Below are positions 15,132 to 23,122 of a stretch of 64,000 bases of DNA, piece by piece (position 1 is the first letter of the stretch; every line of letters starts with the position of its first letter). Source of the stretch: Streptomyces sp. NBC_01446 (GTDB taxonomy: Bacteria > Actinomycetota > Actinomycetes > Streptomycetales > Streptomycetaceae); the NCBI RefSeq assembly GCF_026340095.1, contig NZ_JAPEPO010000001.1, positions 1,922,001-1,986,000 of the forward strand. The letters run 5' to 3'. The notes below the pieces were generated by a model. It saw only the letters and a list, made by a program, of their open reading frames with translations, had not been told where the DNA came from and searched no databases. The position numbers were made by a program, and so were the translations under genes.

Positions 15132-16936
15132 CGGATCTCGCTCTCCTTCCGCTGCTGGGGAACACGCTGCGTGGGGATCAGCGGCGCGTGCTGCTTCTCG
15201 AACGGGCTCGGCACGGGGTAATACGACTCCAGGAAGTCCCGCACCATGTCGCCCTGGCGCCCCACGTCGAACGTGTCGGAGACCGTGTCGTTGATGCAGA
15301 ACGCCTGGCGGTCCCGCCGGGCCAGCAGGATCCCCAGGCGGCGCGCGATCTCCGGCCTGGCCAGGTCGAGATACGCGAACGCGATGTCCGAGGGGATCGC
15401 TCGGCCGGTGAAGTAGGCGTAGTAGTGGTACAGCGACGACGGTATGGAGATGTCGGTCGTGCTGCGGAACCGGCTGTGGGACGTGCCGAGGTGCGCGTCC
15501 CTGAACTCGCTCTCGATCTCGTAGAGGACGCTGCGGCGCAGGGCGTACGGCGCGTGGCGCAACTTCTGGACGATCGCGGAGCCGAAGTTCTCCAGGATGA
15601 GGCGGCGGTTGTTCTTGCCCGCCGCGTCCACCGGCCTGTCCCCCGACGCGTCGTCCCAGCGGGGGAGCTGGGAGGGGGAGAAGAAGGTGCGGGTCACGCC
15701 GTTGGAGAGGAAGAAGTCCTGGGGGGTGACGGGCGCGCCGAGGAACATGTCGTCGTTGAAGTAGAGGAAGTGCTCGGACAGGCCGTCGATGTGGTGGAGC
15801 TGGCTCTCGATGGCGTGTGAGTTGAAGGTGGGCAGGGCGGCGGGGTCGTCGAAGATCTGGGAGTGGTCGACGACGGTGATGCGCGAGCCCCGCTCGTTCA
15901 GCCAGGCCGGACGCTGCTGGTCCGTCACCACGTAGATGTGCCGCACCCAGGGCGCGTTCTGCTCCAGCGCCCGCAGGGAGTAGCGCAGCTCGTCCCGGCT
16001 GATGTAGCGGGCCGCGTTGGCGGACTCGGCGTGGTAGCCGCCGTCCTCGATACCGGCCCGCCTGCGCTGCCAGGCGGGGTCGTTACCGTCGACCCAGGTG
16101 TAGACGACGTCGATGGGAAAGCGCACGTCCTCGGGCAGCGGCTGGGCGCAGGCCGCGACGGTGCGCACGGACCGGGTGCGCCGGGTGTGCAGGGCGGCGA
16201 AGCCGGTGAGGCGGCTGATGGGGACGCTGATCCGGGGCTCGTCGAGGGCGATGTCCTCGGTGACCCGGTTGGGGCGGGGGGCGACGAGGCGGCCCTCGCT
16301 CTCGTGCCAGAACTCGATGTCGCAGCCGTGCTCCAGGCCGAGGACCAGAGAGGCGCCGGGGTCGCTCCACACCATGCCGGTGCGCAGGACGGGCGCGGTC
16401 CGGGCGATGCGCCGTCCGCCGCGTGACGCGCACAGGACGGGCTTGCCCCGCTGGGCCGCGCCGTAGCAGGCGACGATGTACACGGGCGCGGAGGCGCGGG
16501 TACCCACGAGGACGTCGGCCACCCGCGCCCGGTCGGTCGCGGCGACGGCGAGCGTGGAGCGGAACTCGGAGGTGCCGCGCACCACGAAGTGGTCGATGCC
16601 CGCCGCTTCCAGGAGCGAGACGACGAGTTCGAGGTTGGCCTCGCGCAGCCCGAGCGGCGACGTGGTGGGGCGTACGAGGGCGATCTGCGCGCCCCGGTCG
16701 GCGAGCACAGCGAGCCTCTCGCCGTCGCCGAACAGATGCGGCCAGGCGCGCCGGGCCCGGACCCCGCGGACGAAACGGAAACCGAGGGTCAGGGTAGTCA
16801 AGCGGCGCAGCACGCGCTTGATGGCCATGCGCAGCCGCGCCGGCACGCGGCGTGCGACGCGACGTCTGAGGGAGGCGGGGACGAGGGAGCGGTATACGCC
16901 CACCGCCGCCGATGCCTCGGGGTTGCCAATGCTCAC
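15128..16936 (-). CDS. Stealth-family capsular polysaccharide phosphotransferase (catalytic motifs intact)
   Basis: From GTG 16936 the protein is 602 aa. All four Stealth conserved regions are readable: CR1 IDVVYTWVDGNDPAWQRRR (about 276-293), CR2 SRDELRYSLRALEQNAPWVR through FNSHAIESQLHHI and HFLYFNDDMFLG, CR3 near YALRRSVLYEIE, and CR4 near INDTVSDTF. Stealth proteins transfer hexose-1-phosphate to a glycan, making phosphodiester-linked capsules; the DxxYxWVDG Asp residues belong to the active site. The N-terminal about 270 residues form a domain shared with the two neighbours (SPLGLREANLELVVSLLEAA, ATDRARVADVL, EFWHESEGRLVAPRPNRV). GTG overlaps the previous stop (GTGA) and the end overlaps the glycosyltransferase (ATGA): a tight operon. 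Confidence 0.92.
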   Translation of the reverse strand: MSIGNPEASAAVGVYRSLVPASLRRRVARRVPARLRMAIKRVLRRLTTLTLGFRFVRGVRARRAWPHLFGDGERLAVLADRGAQIALVRPTTSPLGLREANLELVVSLLEAAGIDHFVVRGTSEFRSTLAVAATDRARVADVLVGTRASAPVYIVACYGAAQRGKPVLCASRGGRRIARTAPVLRTGMVWSDPGASLVLGLEHGCDIEFWHESEGRLVAPRPNRVTEDIALDEPRISVPISRLTGFAALHTRRTRSVRTVAACAQPLPEDVRFPIDVVYTWVDGNDPAWQRRRAGIEDGGYHAESANAARYISRDELRYSLRALEQNAPWVRHIYVVTDQQRPAWLNERGSRITVVDHSQIFDDPAALPTFNSHAIESQLHHIDGLSEHFLYFNDDMFLGAPVTPQDFFLSNGVTRTFFSPSQLPRWDDASGDRPVDAAGKNNRRLILENFGSAIVQKLRHAPYALRRSVLYEIESEFRDAHLGTSHSRFRSTTDISIPSSLYHYYAYFTGRAIPSDIAFAYLDLARPEIARRLGILLARRDRQAFCINDTVSDTFDVGRQGDMVRDFLESYYPVPSPFEKQHAPLIPTQRVPQQRKESEIR

Positions 16937-18549
16937 GTGTGGTCGTCCGGGTCGTCTGGGCCGCCGTGCTCGAAGGGGCTGGGCACGGGGAAGTAGCGGT
17001 GGAGGAAGCGGATGACGGCGTCGGTGCCGCCGTGGGCCAGCGCGTCGTCGCTGCCGAGTCCGAAGAAGTGCATCTGCTGGGTGTCGCGCCGCACCAGGAG
17101 CCGTTCCAGGCGACGGCCGATGTGCGGCAGCGCGGCGTGCAGCGCGACGGTGGCCTCGCCGGAGGGGTCGGCGAGCCCGGAGCAGTGGGCGAAGTGGTGC
17201 GCGAGTCCGTCGCCGGGGTGGGTGCCGGGGAGCGTGGGCACCCGCTGGTCGTCGGGGCCGGGAACGAGCAGCATGCCGACGCCCGCGAGCCGGCCGAGGG
17301 CCTGGCACGAGTGCGGCTGCGGACCGGGGGCGTAGCCGTGCGACACGGCGCGCCCGGTGGCGCCGAGGGCGGCCCGCGGCCACTGCTGGAAGGACTCCTC
17401 GGCGGTCCACAGCCCCTTGCGGGGGCGGGTCTCGCGGTGCGGCGTGAAGTAGTCGAAGGGGCGCACCGGACGGCCGAGGAGGGCGCCGGGGCGCATCAGC
17501 AGGAAGGTCTCGGCGACGTCGGGAAGCCGGTGCAGCTGGGAGGTGGCGCCGGCGCCCGCGGGGACGACGGTGAGCCGTTCGTCCGCGCGCAGCCAGTGCG
17601 GGGGCGGAGCCTGCGCGACGACGTGTACGAGGTCGATCCAGGGCGCGTACTGATGCAGGGAGCGCAGGGTCGCGCGGAGCAGTTCCTCGCCCCAGGGGGT
17701 CGGGTGCTGCCACAGGACCACCGCGTCGACGGGGAACGTGATCTCCTCGAGCCGCGGTATGTCGAAGTCCTCGAGGGTGATGGTGGGTTCGGCGTCGCCG
17801 TCGATGTCGGAGTACGCGCAGAGGCGGTCGAAGGCGATCTCGATGCCCAGGGCGTCGCGCGGAACGACGCGCTGGACGCGGTTGGGGCGCGGCCCGACGA
17901 GGCGCTCGTCGGCCAGCTCGTCGTTGACGGTCCAGAACTCGATCTCGACGCCCTGATCGTCACCCACCCACAGGTTCTGGGTGGGGTCGGTGCGCAGCCA
18001 GGTGAGCCGTACGATCTTGGCCTTGCCGTAGTTCTTCCACGCCTTGATGTGGCTGCCGGGGACAGTCGCGGTGTCGTTCGCGGAGGGCGACACCGAGACG
18101 ACATAGCCGGTGTGTTCCTCCAGCAACGCGCGTAGTACCCGCCGGACCTGGCCCTTGTCCCGCTGTTCCACGGCGATGCAGACGCGGCGGTCGTCGAGCG
18201 CGGGCACGGTGAACCAGGGGATGCCGGCCGCGTCGAGGGCGTAGGTGACGAGATCGTGGTCGAGGCGGCGCGCGAGGTCGGCGGTCACCCCGGTGTGGAC
18301 GTGGCCGAGTCGGCCGTCGGGTGCGGCGACGCGGCGCTCGGAGACGCTGATGGCGTCGGACCTGCGGACGCGGCGCAGCGCGCGCCGGTGCAGTCGGGCC
18401 TCACGGCGGTTGAGGGTCCTGGCGAGCCCGCCCTTCACCTTGCGCCGTACGCGGGGCGGCACGCTGTGAGCGGCGACGGAGCGGACCGGCTGGGGAACGA
18501 TCCGCTGGTAGACGTGTGCGGCGGAGCTCATGGACGTCGAGTCGGACAC
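16933..18549 (-). CDS. Degenerate Stealth-family protein, probable pseudoenzyme
   Basis: The protein has 538 aa. It shares the N-terminal domain of the flanking Stealth genes (LVTYALDAAGIPWFTVPALD, IEFWTVNDELADERLVGPRPN) and keeps the overall order of the rest. The CR1 motif VDGND is missing: FPVDAVVLWQHPTPWGEELL stands where the others have VYTWVDGNDPAW. The SRDELRYS stretch is lost, FNSHxIESQLHHI is reduced to ATSQLHRLPDVAETF, and FNDDMF is replaced by MRPGALLG. The C-terminal YFPVPSPFEHG tail is retained. With the catalytic Asp residues gone, it should not transfer sugar phosphate by the normal mechanism; a structural or regulatory partner role is inference. GTG (18549) follows GGAG at 8 nt; an ATG seven codons in is the alternative. 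The frame is intact, with no sign of decay. Confidence 0.8.
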   Translation of the reverse strand: MSDSTSMSSAAHVYQRIVPQPVRSVAAHSVPPRVRRKVKGGLARTLNRREARLHRRALRRVRRSDAISVSERRVAAPDGRLGHVHTGVTADLARRLDHDLVTYALDAAGIPWFTVPALDDRRVCIAVEQRDKGQVRRVLRALLEEHTGYVVSVSPSANDTATVPGSHIKAWKNYGKAKIVRLTWLRTDPTQNLWVGDDQGVEIEFWTVNDELADERLVGPRPNRVQRVVPRDALGIEIAFDRLCAYSDIDGDAEPTITLEDFDIPRLEEITFPVDAVVLWQHPTPWGEELLRATLRSLHQYAPWIDLVHVVAQAPPPHWLRADERLTVVPAGAGATSQLHRLPDVAETFLLMRPGALLGRPVRPFDYFTPHRETRPRKGLWTAEESFQQWPRAALGATGRAVSHGYAPGPQPHSCQALGRLAGVGMLLVPGPDDQRVPTLPGTHPGDGLAHHFAHCSGLADPSGEATVALHAALPHIGRRLERLLVRRDTQQMHFFGLGSDDALAHGGTDAVIRFLHRYFPVPSPFEHGGPDDPDDHT

Positions 18550-18564
18550 TTCATGAACTCCGTT

Positions 18565-20193
18565 TCATCGCTCGTAGGGGCTGGGTGTGGGGAAGTAGGC
18601 GTTCAGGAATCCGTCGAGGAGTTCCTGCTGCGCCTCGATGTCCTCCGGTGTGGAGAAGGCGTCGTTGAGGCAGAAGGAGTCCTGGCTGCGGCCGTCCAGC
18701 AGGCGCTGCAGCCGGTCCGCGAGGTCCGGCACCGCGAGTTGGAGGTAGGTGAACGGCATGGAGCCGGTCTGGGCGCGGCCGGTCATCGCCGCGTAGTAGA
18801 GGGCGAACGACGACGTGGGTGACAGGTCCGTCATCGCGCGGAACCGGCTCGCCGACGTGCGGGCCCAGGCCTGTGGGAAGTCCAGCTCCGCCTCGTCCAT
18901 CGCGCTGCGCCGCAGGGCGTAGGGGATGTGCTCCATGGGCTGGGTGATGACCTTGCCGAACCGCTCGCGCAGGAGGGCGCGATTGTTCTTGCAGGCCGCG
19001 TCGACCGGGGTGTCGGTCTCGACGACCGGGCCCTGCGGGATCCGGTTGCGGGAGGGGAAGTACCGGGCCGTGCCGGACGGCGTGAAGAAGGCGTGGGGTG
19101 CGACGGGCCGGCCGATGAACATGTCGTCGTTGAAGTACAGGAAGTGCTCGGACAGGCCCTGGATGTGGTGCAGCTGGCTCTCGATGGAGTGCGAGTTGAA
19201 CGTGGGCAGGTCCGCGGGGTTGCGGAAGATCTCGCGGTGAGTGGCGATGCGGCAGCCCGGCAGGTCCTCGCGCATCCACTCCGGCACCTGGTCGTCGGTG
19301 ACGATGTAGATGTTCCGGATCCACGGCGCGAACATGTACAGCGAGCGCACCGAGTAGCGCAGCTCGTCGCGGCTGATGAAGCGCGCGTCGCTGGCGGACT
19401 CCGCGTGGTAGACCTCGCCCTTCGCGGAGGCCTTGCGGCGCTGCCAGGCCGGGTCGTTGCCGTCGACCCAGGTGTAGACCGCGTCGACGGGGAAGTCGAT
19501 GTCCTCGGCCATGGGCACCAGGAACTCCTGCCGGGTGGGCAGGGCGGGTGCCAGGTGCGCGGGCGTCGCGTCCGAGACGAAGCGGCTGAACAGGCGGGCG
19601 GGTCCGGCCACGTTGGGCTGGTCGCCCCAGACGGACCAGGTCACGCGGTTGGCGCGGGGTGCGACGAGGTGGCCGCCGTGCCAGCGCCAGAACTCGATGG
19701 CGCACCCGTACTCGTGACCGAGCAGCAGGTGGCCGCCGGGGTCGGTGCGGTACCAGCTGACCTGGATCGCGGCGGCGTCACGCACCCCTCGCCAGGCGCT
19801 GGGATCCTGCGATGCCAGCGGCTTCGGGGCGCGCACCGGATCCGGCGCGATGACGCTGAGGTGGCCGGGGAACCGGCCAAGACCCCGGAAGACGGCGCCG
19901 AGTACGCGCTCCCGGTCGGGTTCGGCGACAGCGATGACGGTGCCGTGGTCGGAGGTGCCGCGGACGGCGAAGTGCGGGATGCCTTCGGCGTCGAGGAGCG
20001 CGGCGACAGTCGACCGGTTGGCCTCCCTCGCGCCGAGCGGCGTCACCGAGGTCTCGATGTACGCGCCTTCGTGCGGCGTCTCCGCCGGCGGGTACGAAGG
20101 AGTCTGCACCGGCGTTCCGGAGCGGGGCGCGGCGGACTGCGACGCGATGTTCCACGCGTCCGAGTACGTGATGGGCCCAGGGATGGTCGTCAT
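18565..20193 (-). CDS. Stealth-family capsular polysaccharide phosphotransferase (first gene of the cluster)
   Basis: From ATG 20193 the protein is 542 aa. The start is fixed by GGAGG 9 nt upstream; the frame continues 19 codons further back without a better signal. It has CR1 DAVYTWVDGNDPAWQRRK (about 237-254), SRDELRYSVRSLYMFAPWIR, FNSHSIESQLHHI, EHFLYFNDDMFIG, and a C-terminal block with CLNDAFSTPED and YFPTPSPYER. These are the complete Stealth regions for hexose-1-phosphate transfer to a surface glycan. The N-terminal domain (SVTPLGAREANRSTVAALLD, VIAVAEPDRERVLGAV) matches that of the next two genes, showing that the three arose by tandem duplication. It is the promoter-proximal gene, 15 bp before the degenerate paralogue. 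Confidence 0.92.
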   Translation of the reverse strand: MTTIPGPITYSDAWNIASQSAAPRSGTPVQTPSYPPAETPHEGAYIETSVTPLGAREANRSTVAALLDAEGIPHFAVRGTSDHGTVIAVAEPDRERVLGAVFRGLGRFPGHLSVIAPDPVRAPKPLASQDPSAWRGVRDAAAIQVSWYRTDPGGHLLLGHEYGCAIEFWRWHGGHLVAPRANRVTWSVWGDQPNVAGPARLFSRFVSDATPAHLAPALPTRQEFLVPMAEDIDFPVDAVYTWVDGNDPAWQRRKASAKGEVYHAESASDARFISRDELRYSVRSLYMFAPWIRNIYIVTDDQVPEWMREDLPGCRIATHREIFRNPADLPTFNSHSIESQLHHIQGLSEHFLYFNDDMFIGRPVAPHAFFTPSGTARYFPSRNRIPQGPVVETDTPVDAACKNNRALLRERFGKVITQPMEHIPYALRRSAMDEAELDFPQAWARTSASRFRAMTDLSPTSSFALYYAAMTGRAQTGSMPFTYLQLAVPDLADRLQRLLDGRSQDSFCLNDAFSTPEDIEAQQELLDGFLNAYFPTPSPYER

Positions 20194-20677
20194 GTCGCTC
20201 GGCCTCCGGCACATCGCGCCCGGATCCCCCCGCCGCATGCGCTCACCCACTCGGACAACAACAACTCCTCCATTACGGAACGCAGGCGTGGACCTGGGGC
20301 GAGCCTCAGGTCCTGGCGTGCGCGACCCCCCCGAGTCGTATGCCTTTTGCCTAAAAAACGTGAATCAAGCCCGATCAAGGCCAAAATGTGCGAACAAATG
20401 ACCGACATTCACAGGCTGGGCACATCTTCAGGTGCCGACTCAGCCGATGTCAACACGACCCACATATACGGATCATCCGGACTTATGGCGCCACTTCTGG
20501 ACATAACAATCAGCGTGAACGGCAAGAGAACTTGAGCCAAGTCTCTGGATTCGAAAATGCGTCTATAGTGCATCGACATCCACGCACAGCCCCGGGCCGG
20601 CCGCCTCCCCCCACCCGAGCCCAGACCCCACTTGCACGTCGGGTATCGGAATTGAAAGCGGAGAGAGGCACCCTGGC
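20194..20677. other. Divergent intergenic region between the Stealth cluster and the LCP gene
   Basis: These 484 bp hold no gene I can support. The middle (about 20340-20570) is strikingly AT-richer than its surroundings, as expected for two divergent promoters. A -10-like TATAGT lies at 20564-20569 facing the LCP gene but has no convincing -35 at normal spacing; TTGAGC at 20532-20537 is too far away. A widely spaced GTGAAT/ATTCAC pair lies between about 20360 and 20413. The ribosome site GGAGAGAGG just before 20678 belongs to the LCP gene. Confidence 0.5.
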
Positions 20678-21769
20678 ATGTCGCACACCATGACGGAATC
20701 CGGCGCGCGCGCAGCACGGCGAGCGGCGCCCGACCGCCGTAAGAAGAAGCCGAAGCGCAAGCGCAGGACAGGGCGTTGGATCTTGCTCGGCCTCGTGATT
20801 GTCCTGCTCGCCGCAGGCGGCACCGCCTGGTGGATGTACCACCGCCTCAACTCGAATCTGAACAACGTCGACATCGACAAGGCCCTCGGCGACGACCGCC
20901 CCGAAAAGCTTCCGACCAGCGGCCAGAACATCCTGGTCCTCGGCTCCGACTCGCGCGCGGGCGCCAACTCCGCGCTCGACGGCGCCAAGGTCAGCGGAGC
21001 CCGCTCCGACACCGCCCTCGTGGTGCACATCCCGCAGGGCCGCAGCCGGGCGACCGCGGTGAGCATTCCCCGCGACACCCTGGTGACCCGCCCGGCGTGC
21101 ACGACGACTTCGGGCAAGTCTCTGCCCCAGGCACAGCGCGTGATGTTCAACTCCGTTTATTCGACGGGCGGTCCGGCCTGTGTCGTGAAGACGGTCGAGA
21201 AGATCTCCGGCATCCGCATGGACCACTACATGGAGATCGACTTCGCCGGCTTCAAGGGCCTCGTCGACGCCATCGGCGGCGTGACGGTGACCGTCGACAA
21301 GCCCATTCACGACAAGTCGAGCGGCCTCGACCTCGAAGCGGGCACGCACAAGCTGAACGGCACCGACTCGCTCGCCTTCGTCCGGACCCGGCACGGCGTC
21401 GGTGACGGCAGTGACCTCGGACGCATAGGCCTCCAGCAGCAGTTCATGCTGGCGCTGCTGAGCGAGATCAAGCAGCAGGACCTGCTCGGCAGTCCCACGA
21501 AGACGTACAAGATCGCGGACAAGCTGACGTCGTCACTCACCACCGACTCGGGTCTCGACTCGCTGACTTCACTCGCGGACTTCGGGCGCAGCATGCAGGG
21601 CGTCGACCCGAACACCATGGAGACGATCATGCTCCCGGTGGCGTACGACAAGCAGGACCCCAACCGCGTCGTCGCGGCCGAGCCGCAGGCGCACGACCTC
21701 TGGAAGGCGCTGCGGACCGGCGAGCCCGTCCCGGAGTCGGCGAAGAAGTCGCCCGCCACGGGCGGTTGA
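20678..21769 (+). CDS. LytR-CpsA-Psr (LCP) family polymer-peptidoglycan ligase
   Basis: The protein has 363 aa. A long basic cytoplasmic N-terminus (KKKPKRKRRTGR), one membrane helix (about 33-53) and an extracellular LCP domain are visible. Family residues include ILVLGSDSRAG and RSDTALVVHIP (phosphate/metal-binding Asp and Arg), the VSIPRDTLV block, DFAGFKGLVDAIGGVTV, and the FVRTRHGVGDGSDLGRIGLQQ motif with its lipid-pyrophosphate-binding arginines. LCP enzymes move undecaprenyl-phosphate-linked polymers onto peptidoglycan. ATG follows GGAGAGAGG. Divergence from the Stealth operon over a shared promoter region suggests that it attaches the polymer made there. Attachment of teichoic acid or another wall polymer is equally possible. 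Confidence 0.9.
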   Translation: MSHTMTESGARAARRAAPDRRKKKPKRKRRTGRWILLGLVIVLLAAGGTAWWMYHRLNSNLNNVDIDKALGDDRPEKLPTSGQNILVLGSDSRAGANSALDGAKVSGARSDTALVVHIPQGRSRATAVSIPRDTLVTRPACTTTSGKSLPQAQRVMFNSVYSTGGPACVVKTVEKISGIRMDHYMEIDFAGFKGLVDAIGGVTVTVDKPIHDKSSGLDLEAGTHKLNGTDSLAFVRTRHGVGDGSDLGRIGLQQQFMLALLSEIKQQDLLGSPTKTYKIADKLTSSLTTDSGLDSLTSLADFGRSMQGVDPNTMETIMLPVAYDKQDPNRVVAAEPQAHDLWKALRTGEPVPESAKKSPATGG

Positions 21770-21787
21770 CCCTCCGTCATGGACAGG

Positions 21788-21821
21788 GCGTCCCGCCGGG
21801 AGGGTTCTCCGGGCGGGACGC
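21788..21821. terminator. Stem-loop after the LCP gene
   Basis: Arms 21788-21797 and 21812-21821 (GCGTCCCGCC / GGCGGGACGC) pair perfectly over 10 bp. The hairpin lies 18 bp after the LCP stop and before the convergent propeller gene. Confidence 0.7.
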
Positions 21822-21858
21822 TTCGTCGTTCGGGTGTCCTGACGGAAGGTGTCGGGTG

Positions 21859-22962
21859 TCAGGCGCGGACCGATGTCTCCAGAGCGAGGCCCGGCTCGCG
21901 GCGCTGGCGCGCGACGTACAGCGCCCCGTCCTTGCCGATGACCGCGAGGACCACGCGGCCCTGGGCATCGACCGCCAATGCCGGTGCGCCCACGGCCTGT
22001 TCGCCGGTGGGAGACCACCACAGGCCCTGGCTCTCGTTCTCCGAGACGCAGGCCGCCAGCATGATCTGGTCGTCGACCGCGCGGTGCGCGAGGACCGTGC
22101 AGTCGTAGCCGTCGAGGTTCGTGCGCAGGGCCGCGACCGGGCTGGGAGCGGGCGCGCCGCCCAGGGATATCGCCCAACTGCCCGGCCGGTAGGCGACGAT
22201 CCCGTTGCCGCCGGTGTCGTTCCAGTAGTACGTCAGCCGGTCGGGGCCCGTCTCCAGGCCGACGATGCCGTCAGCGGGCGCCGCGAGCGGGACGTCCTGG
22301 GCCTGGTGGAACTCGCCGTCCGTCTCCGTCTGGTACCAGTGCAGGGCGAGGGGGCTGCGGGACGGAGCGAGGACCTCGATGCGGCCCGCGGATGTGGGGA
22401 CCGCGCCGACGCCGTCGGCGAGGCGGCTGCCCTTGAGGTCCGTCCAGGCCTCCCAGCTGCCCTTCTTGTCCTCACGGCGCATCATCAGGCCGCCACCGGC
22501 GTTGCGGGCGAAGACGTGGACCGTGCCGTTCGAGTTCACCGCGCCGGTGGGCACGCCGAACCGGGTGGCCTTGGCGCGGTCCTTGTGCGGGTTGCCGAGC
22601 GAGCGCCACTCCGTGACGGGCCGGCCTGTCTGGTACTGGATGGCGTGCACGATGTCGACGTCCACCCCCTCGTCGGCCCGCGGCTTCGCCCGGCGGCCGA
22701 GGAAATGCACGTACGTGTCGACGCCCTGCACGACGGTGACACTGCCGAGGTGCGCGCCGGGGACGAAGTCGGGCCCCGACCACCGGGGCCCGCCGGGCGT
22801 GACCTCGGTCCAGCGCAGCATGCCGCCCTGGGTGAGGGCGTACGCGGTGAGCCTGCCGTCCTTGCCCCGCGTCAGCCAACGTCCGTCGGCGGAACCTGTG
22901 GCGGCGCGGCGCTCGGCGCCGCGGTCATCGGTTCGCTCATCGATAGCGTCTCTTCCCCGCAT
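21859..22962 (-). CDS. Beta-propeller-like (PLL lectin-type) protein of unknown role
   Basis: The protein has 367 aa. From about residue 27 it consists of repeated roughly 45-residue units with W-x-T/S and 'NxxGxxxVFARxxxGGLMMR'-like strands (DGRWLTRGKDGRLTAYALTQ, NSNGTVHVFARNAGGGLMM, DGYDCTVLAHRAVDDQIM, DAQGRVVLAVIGKDGALYVA). This is the pattern of PLL-type seven-bladed propeller lectins. No signal peptide is visible, so it may be intracellular, or the start may be misplaced. The ATG at 22962 follows GGAAGG at 11 nt. In another frame a second ATG (about 22942) opens a short Ala/Pro-rich reading that stops quickly (see findings). It is convergent with the LCP gene. A sugar-binding role is inference. 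Confidence 0.7.
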   Translation of the reverse strand: MRGRDAIDERTDDRGAERRAATGSADGRWLTRGKDGRLTAYALTQGGMLRWTEVTPGGPRWSGPDFVPGAHLGSVTVVQGVDTYVHFLGRRAKPRADEGVDVDIVHAIQYQTGRPVTEWRSLGNPHKDRAKATRFGVPTGAVNSNGTVHVFARNAGGGLMMRREDKKGSWEAWTDLKGSRLADGVGAVPTSAGRIEVLAPSRSPLALHWYQTETDGEFHQAQDVPLAAPADGIVGLETGPDRLTYYWNDTGGNGIVAYRPGSWAISLGGAPAPSPVAALRTNLDGYDCTVLAHRAVDDQIMLAACVSENESQGLWWSPTGEQAVGAPALAVDAQGRVVLAVIGKDGALYVARQRREPGLALETSVRA

Positions 22963-23122
22963 GACCCGCCGTCACCTTCCGTCAACCTCACGCCCGGCAT
23001 GTACGCAGGGAAACCATGAATTCGCCACATCATATGCCTCAGCGAAATCGGTCCCCGCGGCGTCACCGGGTGTCACGTCCGCAGCCCGCGGAGCGCCACC
23101 CTGCCCATGCCGTACGGCGCCG

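Noticed and set aside
18549..18565. Middle Stealth gene as a decaying pseudogene
   Set aside because: The frame is complete, starts with a good ribosome site and keeps a 4-bp overlap with the next gene, so loss of catalytic residues looks like specialisation rather than decay.
20360..20413. Widely spaced GTGAAT/ATTCAC pair as an operator
   Set aside because: Arms are only 6 bp with a spacer above 40 bp and no second copy; likely chance in an AT-richer promoter region.
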